Shown piece after piece: positions 45,943-54,650 of a stretch of 64,000 nucleotides of DNA. Each line of letters opens with the position of its first letter. Position 1 is the first letter of the stretch. A model generated the notes under the pieces. That model did no database searches. It was not told the DNA's origin and worked only from the letters and a program-made list of their open reading frames with translations. This stretch comes from Jatrophihabitans sp. (lineage in GTDB: Bacteria; Actinomycetota; Actinomycetes; Mycobacteriales; Jatrophihabitantaceae): contig DASVQQ010000031.1 of NCBI GenBank assembly GCA_036389035.1, positions 26,723 to 90,722 of the forward strand, in the 5' to 3' direction. The translations under genes were made by a program, and so were the position numbers.

Positions 45943-46932
45943 ATGGTGTGTGTGATCGGCGAGGCGTTGATCGATCTGGTGATGGACCCGGCGACCGCGG
46001 CCTCGGCCGGGCCCAAGACCTACCTGGCGCACCCAGGTGGCAGCCCGTTCAACGTCGCGATCGGGCTGGCCCGGCTCGGCCAGCCGGCGCAGCTGCTGGC
46101 CCGGCTGTCCGGGGACGCCTTCGGCAGGCAGCTGCGCGCGCACGCCGAGGCCAACGGCGTGGACCTGTCCTATGCGGTCAACGCCGCTGAGGCCAGCACG
46201 CTGGCCGTGGTGAGCCTGGACGCCGAGCGCAACGCCGGCTATGACTTCTACCGGACCGGCACCGCCGACTGGCAGTGGAGCGCCGCCGAGCTGGATCGGA
46301 TGCCGGCCGACACCTCCTGGATCCACACCGGCTCGCTGGCGTCCTGGACCGAGCCCGGCGCGGGCGTGATCTGTGACCAGCTGCGACGGCGGCGGGGCCG
46401 GCAGCCGGTGGTGATCAGTTATGACCCCAACATCCGGCCCGACCTGTTGCCCGACCACCGGTCGGCCCTCGAGCAGGTCGAGGCGATGGTCGGGCTCGCC
46501 GACGTCGTCAAGGCCTCGGCCGAGGACCTGGACTGGCTCTATCCCGGGCAGGACGCCGAGAGCGTGCTGCGCCGGTGGCGCTCGCTCGGCGCCTCGATCG
46601 TGGTGATGACCGACGGCGGCCGGGGGGCCCGCTACCTGGCGAGCGAGGACCGGGTGGGGATGGTGCCGTCGCGGCCGGTGGAGGTCATCGACACGGTGGG
46701 CGCCGGCGACGCGTTCATGGCCGGGCTGATCAACGCGCTGGCAGCCGGCGGCTATGTCGGTCGAGCCGGCGCCGGCCGGGACGGCCCAGGTGGCACCGCG
46801 GCTGAGGCGGTGGTGGCGGCAGCGGTGACCGAGGCGATCCTGGTGGCGGCGCTGACCTGCGCCAGGGCCGGCGCGAACCCGCCGACCGCGGCCGAGCTGG
46901 CCGCCGCTCAGGCGGACCCGTATCAGTTTTGA
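45943..46932 (+). CDS. PfkB-family carbohydrate kinase
   Basis: Ribokinase-fold sugar kinase of 329 residues. The N-terminal motif is VCVIGEALIDLVMD, then PGGSPFNVAIGLARLG, and the C-terminal signature DTVGAGDAFMAGLINAL contains the catalytic Asp and anion hole. The closest named group is fructokinase-like, but ribose, adenosine or other sugars are possible. An Arg/Gly/Ala insert near residues 270-285 is unusual. The 3' end (codons for DPYQF and the stop) is part of a direct repeat duplicated 102 bp downstream. The convergent LacI-type regulator may control this or another sugar gene. Confidence 0.92.
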   Translation: MVCVIGEALIDLVMDPATAASAGPKTYLAHPGGSPFNVAIGLARLGQPAQLLARLSGDAFGRQLRAHAEANGVDLSYAVNAAEASTLAVVSLDAERNAGYDFYRTGTADWQWSAAELDRMPADTSWIHTGSLASWTEPGAGVICDQLRRRRGRQPVVISYDPNIRPDLLPDHRSALEQVEAMVGLADVVKASAEDLDWLYPGQDAESVLRRWRSLGASIVVMTDGGRGARYLASEDRVGMVPSRPVEVIDTVGAGDAFMAGLINALAAGGYVGRAGAGRDGPGGTAAEAVVAAAVTEAILVAALTCARAGANPPTAAELAAAQADPYQF

Positions 46933-47066
46933 TCGCCTGGGCGACCGAAATCGATACGCATCGCCCCAGGCTGTCATCAGCTGGGCTTCAGTTGGGCTCC
47001 ACGATCGCCGCCGACGGACCCGTATCAGTTTTGATCGGCTGGGCGACCGAAGTCGATACGCATCGC
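46913..47066. repeat. Direct repeat covering the kinase stop codon
   Basis: A 52-bp unit at 46913-46964 recurs at 47015-47066 with two mismatches. Copy 1 includes the last six codons and stop of the kinase gene; copy 2 is intergenic. Each copy contains inverted GATCG/CGATAC segments. It looks like duplication of the gene end, possibly with its transcription-stop structure. Confidence 0.9.
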
Positions 47067-47125
47067 GGCCTAGGAGCCTCGCGCAAGGCCGGGCGGGGTA
47101 TCAGGCAAGTGATCGGGCGGGGGTG

Positions 47126-48160
47126 TCAGCCGACGGATCCGGCCGGGTCGGCGTACACGCTGGCCGAGGCCACCGTGCTGCCGCGGACCACCAGCTCGGT
47201 CTCGAGCACCACGTCGGTCGGCTCGGCCTCCTTGATCAGGGCCGTCAGCAGCGACTGCGCCAGCAGCGCGCCCTGCTCGCCGACGGGTTGGCGCATCGTG
47301 GTCAGGTCCATCAGGTCGGCCGTGGCGTGGTCGTCGAACCCGATCACCGCGATGTCCTCGGGCACCCGCAGCCCGGAACGCCTGATCGCGCGGATCGCGC
47401 CGTAGGCCATCTCGTCGGACTCGGCGAACACCGCGGTCGGGCGCTCGTCGCGTTGCAGCAGGGTCAGCATCGCGGCCTCACCGCCGGCGACCGTGAAGTA
47501 ACCCAGGCACTCCAGGTTCTCCGGCGGGGTCACGCCGGCCGCCAGCAGCGCCTTGCGGTAACCGGTGCCGCGGTGGTGCGGGGGAGTGAAGCGCATCGGG
47601 TCGTCGGTGTCGCCGCCGATCAGCGCGATCCGGCGGTGGCCCAGCGACAGCAGGTGTTCCACCGCGGTCCGGGCCGCCACCTCGTCGTCGATCCGGACCG
47701 AGGACAGGCCTGGGTGCTTGACGCCGAGCACGCCCACCGGCAACTGCAAGGTGTTCAGCGCCGCCACCTCGTCGTCGGTGAGGGCCAGGCTGACCACCAG
47801 CACCGCGTCGACCCGCTTGCGCATCGGCAGCACCGAGAAGAACCGCTCGCGGCCCTTGCTGTCGCCCAGGTTGTGCAGCAGCAGGTCATAGCCGGCGGCG
47901 CTGAGCACCGACTCGACCGCGCCGAGCACCTCGGCGAAGAACCACCGGTTGACGAACGGCACCACCACGCCGAGGGTCGAGGACCGGCCGCTGGCCAGCC
48001 GGGCGGCGAACGGCGAGGCGACGTAGTCCAGTTCCCGGGCCGCCGTCAGCACCTTGTCCCGGGTGGCCGCCGCGACGTCGGGAAGTCCTCGCAGGGAGCG
48101 CGACACGGTGGCTATCGAGACGCCCGCCAGCTTTGCTACGTCCTCGATACTGGCTGACAT
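47126..48160 (-). CDS. LacI-family transcriptional regulator
   Basis: Sugar-responsive repressor of 344 residues. The helix-turn-helix and hinge are at the N-terminus (SIEDVAKLAGVSIATVSRSLRG), followed by a periplasmic-binding-protein-like effector domain (LGVVVPFVNRWFF ... AVIGFDDHATADLMDLTTMRQP). ATG 48160 has a strong AGGAGG 8 nt upstream; the longer frame has no support. It is divergent from the amidohydrolase gene, with about 100 bp that could hold its operator, and converges on the sugar kinase. The ligand is unknown. Confidence 0.94.
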   Translation of the reverse strand: MSASIEDVAKLAGVSIATVSRSLRGLPDVAAATRDKVLTAARELDYVASPFAARLASGRSSTLGVVVPFVNRWFFAEVLGAVESVLSAAGYDLLLHNLGDSKGRERFFSVLPMRKRVDAVLVVSLALTDDEVAALNTLQLPVGVLGVKHPGLSSVRIDDEVAARTAVEHLLSLGHRRIALIGGDTDDPMRFTPPHHRGTGYRKALLAAGVTPPENLECLGYFTVAGGEAAMLTLLQRDERPTAVFAESDEMAYGAIRAIRRSGLRVPEDIAVIGFDDHATADLMDLTTMRQPVGEQGALLAQSLLTALIKEAEPTDVVLETELVVRGSTVASASVYADPAGSVG

Positions 48161-48263
48161 GGGGCGAGCCTCCTGTAAGTCTTTACGGCACCGTATGCGA
48201 TGGGGCACACCAGAGCCAGCGCTGACGTCTCGACCCGCCCACAGATAGGGCTGGCACACTCGC

Positions 48264-49904
48264 GTGGTGCGCACTTTGCTGATCAACGGACGGATCTACA
48301 GCTCGTGGGCCCGCAACGCCAGCGCGCTGCTGGTCTCGGACGCGGAGGTGGCCTGGCTCGGCGACGACGCCTCGGCCTCGACCATGGCGGCCGACCGCGT
48401 TGTGGACCTCGACGGAGCGCTGGTGATCCCGGCGTTCGTCGACGCGCACTTTCACACCACCGACACCGGCTTGTCGCTGAGCGGGCTGGTGCTGGGGTCC
48501 GCCGGGTCGCTGGCCGAGGCGCTGGGAGCAGTCGAGCGGGCCGCCCGGTCCAGCGGTGGCCGGCCGTTGCTCGGCTCGGGCTGGGACGAGACCCGGTGGC
48601 CGGAGGGCCGGGCGCCGACCGCAGCGGAGCTGGACCGCGCCAGCTACGGCGGCGTCGTGTACCTGGCCCGCACCGACGCCCATTCGGCGGTGGTGTCCTC
48701 GGCCCTGCTGGCTTCGGTCCCGGGCATCGCCGGCCTGGACGGCTACTCCGCCGACGGCCGGCTCACCAAGGCCGCCCACCACGCGGCGCGGGCGGTTGCC
48801 CGGTCGGCCATCACCGCCGGCCAGCGCGGCGAGCTGCAGCGGATCGCGTTGCGCCACGCCGCCGCGCACGGGGTGGCTGCCGTCCACGAGATGGCCGGCC
48901 CGGAGATCTCCAGTGCCGAGGACCTGGCCGGCCTGCTGGCGCTGGTGGCAGGAGCAGCGGGCGGGGCAGGTCACGCCCAGGACGAGCCCTATCCGGAGGT
49001 GTACGGGTACTGGGGCGAGCTGCGCGGCGCCGCGGCGGCTGCCGAACTCGGCGCGATCGGCGCGGGCGGTGACCTGTTCTGTGACGGCTCGATCGGCTCG
49101 CACACCGCCGGCATGCTGCACCCCTATGTCGACCTGGGCGAGCTGCCGGCCGGCGACACCGGATGCGGTTACCTGCGCTATGACACCGCCGAGCTGGCCG
49201 AGCATCTGATCGAGTGCACCGAGGCCGGCTTGCAGGGCGGCTTCCACGCCATCGGCGACGCCGCCACCGACCAGGTGGTGGCGGCGATGCGACTGGCCGC
49301 TGACCGGCTCGGCCCGCGGGTCTCGGCCGCCGGGCACCGGATCGAGCACGCCGAGCTGATCACCGACGTGGCCGCGCTGGCCGGCACCGGCCTGATCGCG
49401 TCGGTGCAGCCCGCCTTCGACGCCAGCTGGGGCGGCGATTCGGGGATGTACGCCCAGCGGCTCGGGGTCGAGCGGGCCCGCCGGCTGAACCCGCTGGCCG
49501 CGCTGGCCGCCGCCGGGGCGCCGCTGGCCTTCGGGGCGGACTCACCCGTAACGCCGGTGGATCCGTGGGGCGGGGTGCGGGCCGCGGTCCATCCGAGCAA
49601 CCCCGCGCACGCCTTGAGCCCGCGCGCGGCCTTGACCGCGCACACCCGCGGCGGCTGGCGGGCCGCCCGCGCCGACTCCGACGGCTCGGGCGTGCTGGCT
49701 CCCGGCGCCCCGGCCAGCTACGCCGTCTTCGCGGCCGGCCCGCTGGGGGTGGACGCCCCCGACGAGCGGCTGTCGCAGTGGAGCACCGACGAGCGCTCCG
49801 GCGTTCCCGGCCTGCCGGACCTGGCCGCGGGCCTGGACCTGCCGCGGTGCCTGCGCACGGTGGTGCGCGGCCGGCAGATCTTCGACTCGGGTGAGTTGCC
49901 GTGA
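48264..49904 (+). CDS. Amidohydrolase (YtcJ-like)
   Basis: Metal-dependent hydrolase of 546 residues. The metal ligand motif DAHFHTTD lies near residue 62, and HAIGDAATDQV, HRIEHAEL and FGADSPVTPVDPW supply the other conserved His and Asp residues, as in the YtcJ/exoenzyme regulatory amidohydrolase group. The substrate is unknown. Starts at GTG 48264 or the next codon GTG 48267. Its end overlaps lnt by 4 bp, which suggests co-transcription even though the functions seem unrelated. Confidence 0.9.
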   Translation: MVRTLLINGRIYSSWARNASALLVSDAEVAWLGDDASASTMAADRVVDLDGALVIPAFVDAHFHTTDTGLSLSGLVLGSAGSLAEALGAVERAARSSGGRPLLGSGWDETRWPEGRAPTAAELDRASYGGVVYLARTDAHSAVVSSALLASVPGIAGLDGYSADGRLTKAAHHAARAVARSAITAGQRGELQRIALRHAAAHGVAAVHEMAGPEISSAEDLAGLLALVAGAAGGAGHAQDEPYPEVYGYWGELRGAAAAAELGAIGAGGDLFCDGSIGSHTAGMLHPYVDLGELPAGDTGCGYLRYDTAELAEHLIECTEAGLQGGFHAIGDAATDQVVAAMRLAADRLGPRVSAAGHRIEHAELITDVAALAGTGLIASVQPAFDASWGGDSGMYAQRLGVERARRLNPLAALAAAGAPLAFGADSPVTPVDPWGGVRAAVHPSNPAHALSPRAALTAHTRGGWRAARADSDGSGVLAPGAPASYAVFAAGPLGVDAPDERLSQWSTDERSGVPGLPDLAAGLDLPRCLRTVVRGRQIFDSGELP

Positions 49905-51622
49905 TCTACCGACTGCTGCTGGCCGCCGGGTCCGGCCTGCTGGGCGCCGCGGCTTTTCCGAAGGTCGGGATCTGGCCGCTGGCGTTCCTGTCGGTGGCCG
50001 GCCTGTCGATCGCGGTGTCGGGTCAGCGCTCGCGCCGCGGGGCGCTGCTCGGCCTGGTCTACGGGGCCGGACTGTTCCTGCCGATGCTGCACTGGACGGC
50101 GACCTATGTCGGCGCGGTGCCATGGCTGGTGCTGGTGTTCTCCCAGACCTGGTTCCTGATACTGCTCGGCGCGGCGCTGCCGGTGGTCCAGCGAGTGCGG
50201 TTCGGCACCGTGCTCACCGCTGCCCTGTGGGTGGCGCAGGAGGCGCTGCGCGGCCGGCTGCCCTTCGGCGGCTTCCCCTGGGGCCGCTGGGCGTTCAGCC
50301 AGGCCCAGTCACCGCTGAAATGGTTCGCCGCGCTGGGCGGCGCGCCGCTGGTGACCTTCGCGGTGGCGCTGATCGGCGCGCTGCTGGCGGCCGCGGTGCT
50401 GGGCGATCGACACAAGGTGTCCGACACCGGCCTCGCGCGGCGCGAGCTGTCAGACCCCGACCTCGCGCGGCGCGCCGGCCAGCTGGCGGCCGCCGTCCTG
50501 GTGGTGCTGGTCGGCGGATCGCTGGCCTACCCGCTGCGCCCGGCCGATCCGCCCGCCCCGGGCGCCCAACCCGGTCCGGACGGGGCCGGCCGCAGCGTCA
50601 CGGTGGCCGCCGTCCAGGGCAATGTGCCGGACCGGGGGTTGGAGTTCAACGCCCGCCGGCGCCAGGTGCTGGACAACCATGTCGCCCAGACCCTCAAGCT
50701 CGCGGCCGACGTCAAGGCCGGCCGGTCGCCCCGGCCGAGCCTGGTGCTGTGGCCCGAGAACGCCTCTGACATCGATCCGACGACCAACCCCGACGCCGCG
50801 GCGGTGATCCAGCGCGCGGTGGACGCGGTCGGCGTGCCGATCCTGGTCGGCGCCCTGATCGACGGCCCCGGGCCCACCCACGTCACCAACGCCGGCATCG
50901 TCTGGATGCCGTCGGACTCGGCCGCGCCGGGACCCGGCCAGCGGTACGTGAAGCGGCACCCGGTGCCGTACGGGGAGTACATCCCGCTGCGGTCGCTGGC
51001 CCGCGCCGTCAGCGACAAGGTCGACCTGGTGAGCCGGGACATGGTGGCCGGGTCCGGCGACGGCCTGCTGACCCAGACCCCGTTCCCGGTCGGTGACGTG
51101 ATCTGCTTCGAGATCGCCTATGACTCGCTGGTGACCTCCTCGGTGCGGGCCGGCGCCCAGCTGCTGGTGGTGCAGACCAACAACGCCACCTTCGGCCACA
51201 GCGCCGAGACCTACCAGCAGCTGGAGATGAGCCGGCTGCGTGCCGTCGAGCACGGCCGCACGGTCGTGCAGGTGGCGACCAGCGGCAAGTCGGCGATCAT
51301 CGGGGCCGACGGGCGGATGCTGGCCGCGTCCGGGCCGCTGTTCACCGCCGATGTGCTGGTCCGGACGGTGCCGCTGTCCCGTTCGACTACGCTGGCCACT
51401 CGGACCGGCGCGGCTGCCGAGTGGACTCTGGTCGCCCTGGGCCTGCTCGGACTGGTGGTCGGCGGCTGGCTGAACCGGCGGCTGGCACGCCGGATCCGCG
51501 GTGGCGCCCCGGCGGCACGATCGGGACGACAGGAGAGGGGTACGGGTGACCGAGGCCGCGAGCAGGTCGGCAGCAGGGCCGGGGGAGCGACTTCGGACGC
51601 TGGTGATCATCCCCACCTATAA
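49901..51622 (+). CDS. lnt: Apolipoprotein N-acyltransferase
   Basis: Membrane enzyme that N-acylates the lipid-modified Cys of lipoproteins, 573 residues. About six membrane segments (residues 1-165 and near 190) precede the nitrilase-like domain. The catalytic triad is visible: Glu in LVLWPENAS, Lys in RYVKRHPVPYGEY and Cys in GDVICFEIAYD. A last membrane segment (about 505-525) is followed by a basic tail. The final 77 bp overlap the dpm1 gene in another frame. In mycobacteria the two activities are fused in Ppm1. Confidence 0.94.
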   Translation: MIYRLLLAAGSGLLGAAAFPKVGIWPLAFLSVAGLSIAVSGQRSRRGALLGLVYGAGLFLPMLHWTATYVGAVPWLVLVFSQTWFLILLGAALPVVQRVRFGTVLTAALWVAQEALRGRLPFGGFPWGRWAFSQAQSPLKWFAALGGAPLVTFAVALIGALLAAAVLGDRHKVSDTGLARRELSDPDLARRAGQLAAAVLVVLVGGSLAYPLRPADPPAPGAQPGPDGAGRSVTVAAVQGNVPDRGLEFNARRRQVLDNHVAQTLKLAADVKAGRSPRPSLVLWPENASDIDPTTNPDAAAVIQRAVDAVGVPILVGALIDGPGPTHVTNAGIVWMPSDSAAPGPGQRYVKRHPVPYGEYIPLRSLARAVSDKVDLVSRDMVAGSGDGLLTQTPFPVGDVICFEIAYDSLVTSSVRAGAQLLVVQTNNATFGHSAETYQQLEMSRLRAVEHGRTVVQVATSGKSAIIGADGRMLAASGPLFTADVLVRTVPLSRSTTLATRTGAAAEWTLVALGLLGLVVGGWLNRRLARRIRGGAPAARSGRQERGTGDRGREQVGSRAGGATSDAGDHPHL

Positions 51623-52352
51623 CGAACGCGAGAACCTGCCGCCGATCGTGGACCGGGTGCGGGCCGCGGTGCCCGAGGCAGACATCCTGGTCGTCGATGA
51701 CGGCAGCCCGGACGGCACCGGCGCCGTGGCTGACGAGATCGCCGCGAACGACGCCCAGATCCAGGTGCTGCACCGCGACCAGAAGGCCGGGCTGGGAGCG
51801 GCCTACGTGGCCGGCTTCCGGCTCGGGCTGGCTGCCGGCTATGACGTCCTGGTCGAGATGGACGCCGACGGCTCGCACGCGCCGGAGCAGCTGCCCCGGC
51901 TGCTGGCCGCCATCGGACACTCGGACCTGGTGCTGGGCTCGCGGTGGGTGCCCGGCGGCCAGGTGCTGAACTGGCCCCGGTCACGGGAGCTGCTCTCCCG
52001 CGGCGGCAACCTCTACACCCGGTTGGCGCTCGGCATCGACCTGCACGACGCCACCGGCGGATACCGGGCCTACCGGCGTTCGGTGTTGCAGACGATCGAC
52101 CTGTCCTCGATCGCCTCGGAGGGTTACTGCTTTCAGGTCGACCTTGCCTGGCGTGCCGTGCAGGCAGGGTTCCGGGTAACCGAGGTTCCGATCACCTTCG
52201 CCGAGCGTGAGCGCGGCGAGTCGAAGATGAGCGGGAACATCGTCCGGGAGGCGTTGCTGCGGGTCACCGAGTGGGGTGCCGCGCACCGGGTCGCTCAGCT
52301 GCGCAGGCTGGTGGGCAGGACCCGGGAGTCCGTCGGCAGCCGGTCCGACTGA
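51546..52352 (+). CDS. dpm1: Polyprenol monophosphomannose synthase
   Basis: GT2-family glycosyltransferase of 268 residues that makes polyprenyl-phosphate-mannose from GDP-mannose, the donor for mannolipids and protein O-mannosylation. Motifs: VIIPTYNERENLP, ILVVDDGSPDGTG, VEMDADGSHAPEQLP (DxD metal site) and SRGGNLYTRLALG. There is no C-terminal membrane anchor, so it may associate with Lnt as in mycobacterial Ppm1. GTG 51546 has GGAGAGG upstream and lies within the 3' end of lnt. Confidence 0.93.
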   Translation: MTEAASRSAAGPGERLRTLVIIPTYNERENLPPIVDRVRAAVPEADILVVDDGSPDGTGAVADEIAANDAQIQVLHRDQKAGLGAAYVAGFRLGLAAGYDVLVEMDADGSHAPEQLPRLLAAIGHSDLVLGSRWVPGGQVLNWPRSRELLSRGGNLYTRLALGIDLHDATGGYRAYRRSVLQTIDLSSIASEGYCFQVDLAWRAVQAGFRVTEVPITFAERERGESKMSGNIVREALLRVTEWGAAHRVAQLRRLVGRTRESVGSRSD

Positions 52353-52399
52353 AGCCGGCCGAGCCAGAACCCGGCCGACCTGAGAACCCCCCGACGGAC

Positions 52400-52450
52400 T
52401 AAGCCCGCTCGAACCAAGAGCCCGCCGAACCAAAAGCCCGCCGAACTAAG
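52400..52450. repeat. Degenerate tandem repeat between dpm1 and rbpA
   Basis: Three imperfect 15-17-bp units of the form AAGCCCGCCGAACCA lie just before the terminator hairpin. Function unknown. Confidence 0.6.
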
Positions 52451-52451
52451 A

Positions 52452-52480
52452 AACCGGCCCGACGGAATGTCGGGCCGGTT
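52452..52480. terminator. Bidirectional terminator hairpin
   Basis: AACCGGCCCGAC (52452-52463), loop GGAAT, GTCGGGCCGGTT (52469-52480): a perfect 12-bp stem between the convergent dpm1 and rbpA genes. Confidence 0.85.
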
Positions 52481-52515
52481 CGAAGCTGACCCCGGGTTAG
52501 GGGGTCGGGGTTGGC

Positions 52516-52881
52516 TCAGGCGGTCTTGGGGGATTTCGCGCCAGAGCCGCCACGGCGGGCACGCAGCACGTCCAAGCGCTCGGCGAGCACCTCTTCGAGG
52601 TCGGCGATGGTGCGCCGCTCGATCAGCATGTCCCAGTGGGTACGCGGGGCCTTGACCTTCTTGGGCTCCGGTTCCGGCAGGTCCACGGCCTTGGCGGTAG
52701 TGCCGTCGAGGCGGCATTCCCAGGTCGCGGGCAGTTCGGCATCGTGAGCAAAAGGAACGCTGAACTCGTGATCGCGTTCGCACTTGAACTTGATGTGCTG
52801 ACGCGGCGCCGGTTCGGCGGCGTATTCGGTTTCGTAACTGATAGCGCCGAGGCGGCTGCCCCGGAGTACACGATCGGCCAT
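52516..52881 (-). CDS. rbpA: RNA polymerase-binding protein RbpA
   Basis: Actinobacterial transcription factor that binds the principal sigma factor and stabilises the open complex, 121 residues. The N-terminal tail MADRVLRGSRLGA and the sigma-interaction segment PRTHWDMLIERRTIADLEEVLAERL are typical. Of the four zinc-binding positions known in S. coelicolor RbpA (C34, H38, C56, C59) the first three are present and the fourth is Asp (D59). ATG 52881 was chosen by family start; GAGGAG lies about 9 nt upstream. A sigma-R-type promoter is present further upstream. Confidence 0.96.
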   Translation of the reverse strand: MADRVLRGSRLGAISYETEYAAEPAPRQHIKFKCERDHEFSVPFAHDAELPATWECRLDGTTAKAVDLPEPEPKKVKAPRTHWDMLIERRTIADLEEVLAERLDVLRARRGGSGAKSPKTA

Positions 52882-52895
52882 TGTGATCACTCCTC

Positions 52896-52909
52896 ACCCA
52901 TGCATGGGT
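52896..52909. repeat. 14-bp palindrome in the rbpA leader
   Basis: ACCCATGCATGGGT, perfect, between the predicted transcription start and the ribosome binding site of rbpA. Could be an operator or a 5'-UTR hairpin. Confidence 0.6.
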
Positions 52910-52920
52910 ACCGAGTTTCC

Positions 52921-52947
52921 AACGAACAGTCCCGGCAGATGATTCCC
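52921..52947 (-). promoter_or_regulatory. Sigma-R-type promoter of rbpA
   Basis: On the minus strand: GGGAAT, 18 nt, GTT, an exact fit to the Streptomyces sigma-R consensus GGAAT-N18-GTT. rbpA is a known sigma-R target in S. coelicolor. Transcription would begin near 52913, leaving a leader of about 30 nt that includes the palindrome. Confidence 0.75.
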
Positions 52948-53095
52948 CACAGCCTAGCGACCGTAGCGGGGGGAACTGGCAGTCTAGCGCTCAGTTTGCA
53001 CTTTTTGCCGTAATCGATGGCACACTGAGACCCATCTCTCCCCGCCGACTGCCCATGACCGGTCCCCGGCACGTCGGCGAGCGGGCCGGGAGCAC

Positions 53096-53734
53096 TCAGT
53101 CCAGGGTCAGCTGCTCACCCAGCGTCGGGGCGGAACCCAGGTCACCCCGGCGGTAGTGCGCGCGGCACAACACCTGGTACCTGACGTCGTTCCCGCCGGT
53201 CGCGACGGTGTCGGCCACCAGCACCGTGTCGCCTTCGCGGGTGACCCGGCCGGCGATGACGCGGGCGTTGTGCTTGCCGGGCATGCCGCACCAGCACAGC
53301 ACCTCGACCTGGATCTCGGAGATCTCATCGGCCAGCTCCATCAGCCGTTTCGCGCCGGGCAGCAGCAGGCTCCGAAAGTCGGTCGCCAGGCCGAAGCAGT
53401 AGACATCGACGTGGTATTCGTCCACCAGCTCGGCGAGCTGGTCGACGTGTTCGGGGTTGAGAAAGCCGGCCTCATCGACGATCAGGTAATCGACCCGGCG
53501 GCCCAGCGCCCAGTTCTGGCGGACCAGCTTGCACAGGTCGAGTTCGTCGGTGACCTCGATGGCATCGTGGCTGAGCCCCACCCGGGTGGTGACCCGGGCC
53601 CGGCCCGAGCGGTCATAGCGGGTCAGGATCAGCCCGGACCGGCCCTGCCGGGCGTGGTTGTGATCGACCTGCAGGGCCAGCGTGGACTTGCCGCAGTCCA
53701 TCGGCCCGTAGAAGAACTTCAGGTGAGCGGGCAT
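53096..53734 (-). CDS. tdk: Thymidine kinase (type II)
   Basis: Phosphorylates thymidine with ATP in the salvage pathway; 212 residues. P-loop GPMDCGKST (about 10-18) replaces the more usual GPMxSGKS. LIVDEAGFLNPEHVDQL is the Walker B/lasso region, and the zinc site is formed by CWCG and the distal CRAH. ATG 53734 matches the family start (HLKFFYGPMDCGKST). It is isolated between rbpA and the GDPD gene on the same strand, without overlap. Confidence 0.94.
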   Translation of the reverse strand: MPAHLKFFYGPMDCGKSTLALQVDHNHARQGRSGLILTRYDRSGRARVTTRVGLSHDAIEVTDELDLCKLVRQNWALGRRVDYLIVDEAGFLNPEHVDQLAELVDEYHVDVYCFGLATDFRSLLLPGAKRLMELADEISEIQVEVLCWCGMPGKHNARVIAGRVTREGDTVLVADTVATGGNDVRYQVLCRAHYRRGDLGSAPTLGEQLTLD

Positions 53735-53897
53735 CGGTATCTCGCGGCGGTTGCCGGCCGCGGGCACCGCGGCCAGGGCACTGTCGCGGCCAGGGGGCAG
53801 GTCGGCACGGATGGCAGGCACGACTTGCGAGATTACCCGCCGTAGCGGGCTCAGCCGTGCACGACGTCACCGGCTTACCCGAGTCTCGCCTACCCGC

Positions 53898-54650
53898 TCA
53901 GGCCTGCCATTGGCCGCGCTCGCGCAGCACCTCGCGCAGCAGGTCCGCCCGGTCGGTGACGATCGCGTCGACCCCGAGGTCGAGCAGCCGGACCATCTCG
54001 GCGCGCAGGTTGACCGTCCAGACGTGCACCTCGATGCCGCGGGCCCGGGCGGCGGCGATGAACCGGGGCCCGACGACCTGCAGCGGTCCGACCCGCGGCG
54101 GCACCTGAGCGGCCAGGCCGGCACGCCTGGGCGGCCCGGACAGCGGGCCGAACCGGCCATGGCTCAGCGCGGCCACCTCGGTGGCGGTCAGCGCGCTCGG
54201 CGTCGCCGGCCCGGCGCTGCGGCGCAGCTGCAGCAACCGGGCGGGAGAGAAGGAGGCCAGCCGCACCCGACGCCAGGAGTTGGTGCGCCGGATCGCGTCC
54301 AGCGTCGGCCCGACCGCGGCGTCGGACTTGACGTCGATGTTGACGCTGACCTCGCCGAACGCGTCCAGCACCTCCTCCAGCCGGGGGATCGGCTCCCGGT
54401 CCAGGATTCTGGCCGCGCTGACCTCTCGCCAGCTCAGCTGCCGCAGCTGCCCGTGTGAGTTGGTCACCCGGTCCAGGATCGGGTCGTGAAAGGCGAGCGC
54501 TACCCCGTCGCCGGTCACCCGCGCGTCGGTCTCCAGGTGCCGGTAGCCGAGATCGACGGCAGCCTGGAAGGCCGCCATCGAGTTCTCGGCGCCGTCCGGG
54601 GAGAAGCCCCGGTGGGCGATTCCGACCGCCGGCCGGGGTGGTGAGCTCAT
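53898..54650 (-). CDS. Glycerophosphodiester phosphodiesterase
   Basis: TIM-barrel enzyme of 250 residues that hydrolyses glycerophosphodiesters to glycerol-3-phosphate and an alcohol. Active-site motifs: IAHRGFSPDGAENS (His, Arg, Glu), HLETDARVTGDGVALAFHD (Glu, Asp, His) and VNIDVKSD (Asp, Lys). There is no signal peptide, so it is cytosolic. The ATG start overlaps the stop of the DUF885 gene (ATGA), indicating one operon. Confidence 0.93.
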   Translation of the reverse strand: MSSPPRPAVGIAHRGFSPDGAENSMAAFQAAVDLGYRHLETDARVTGDGVALAFHDPILDRVTNSHGQLRQLSWREVSAARILDREPIPRLEEVLDAFGEVSVNIDVKSDAAVGPTLDAIRRTNSWRRVRLASFSPARLLQLRRSAGPATPSALTATEVAALSHGRFGPLSGPPRRAGLAAQVPPRVGPLQVVGPRFIAAARARGIEVHVWTVNLRAEMVRLLDLGVDAIVTDRADLLREVLRERGQWQA

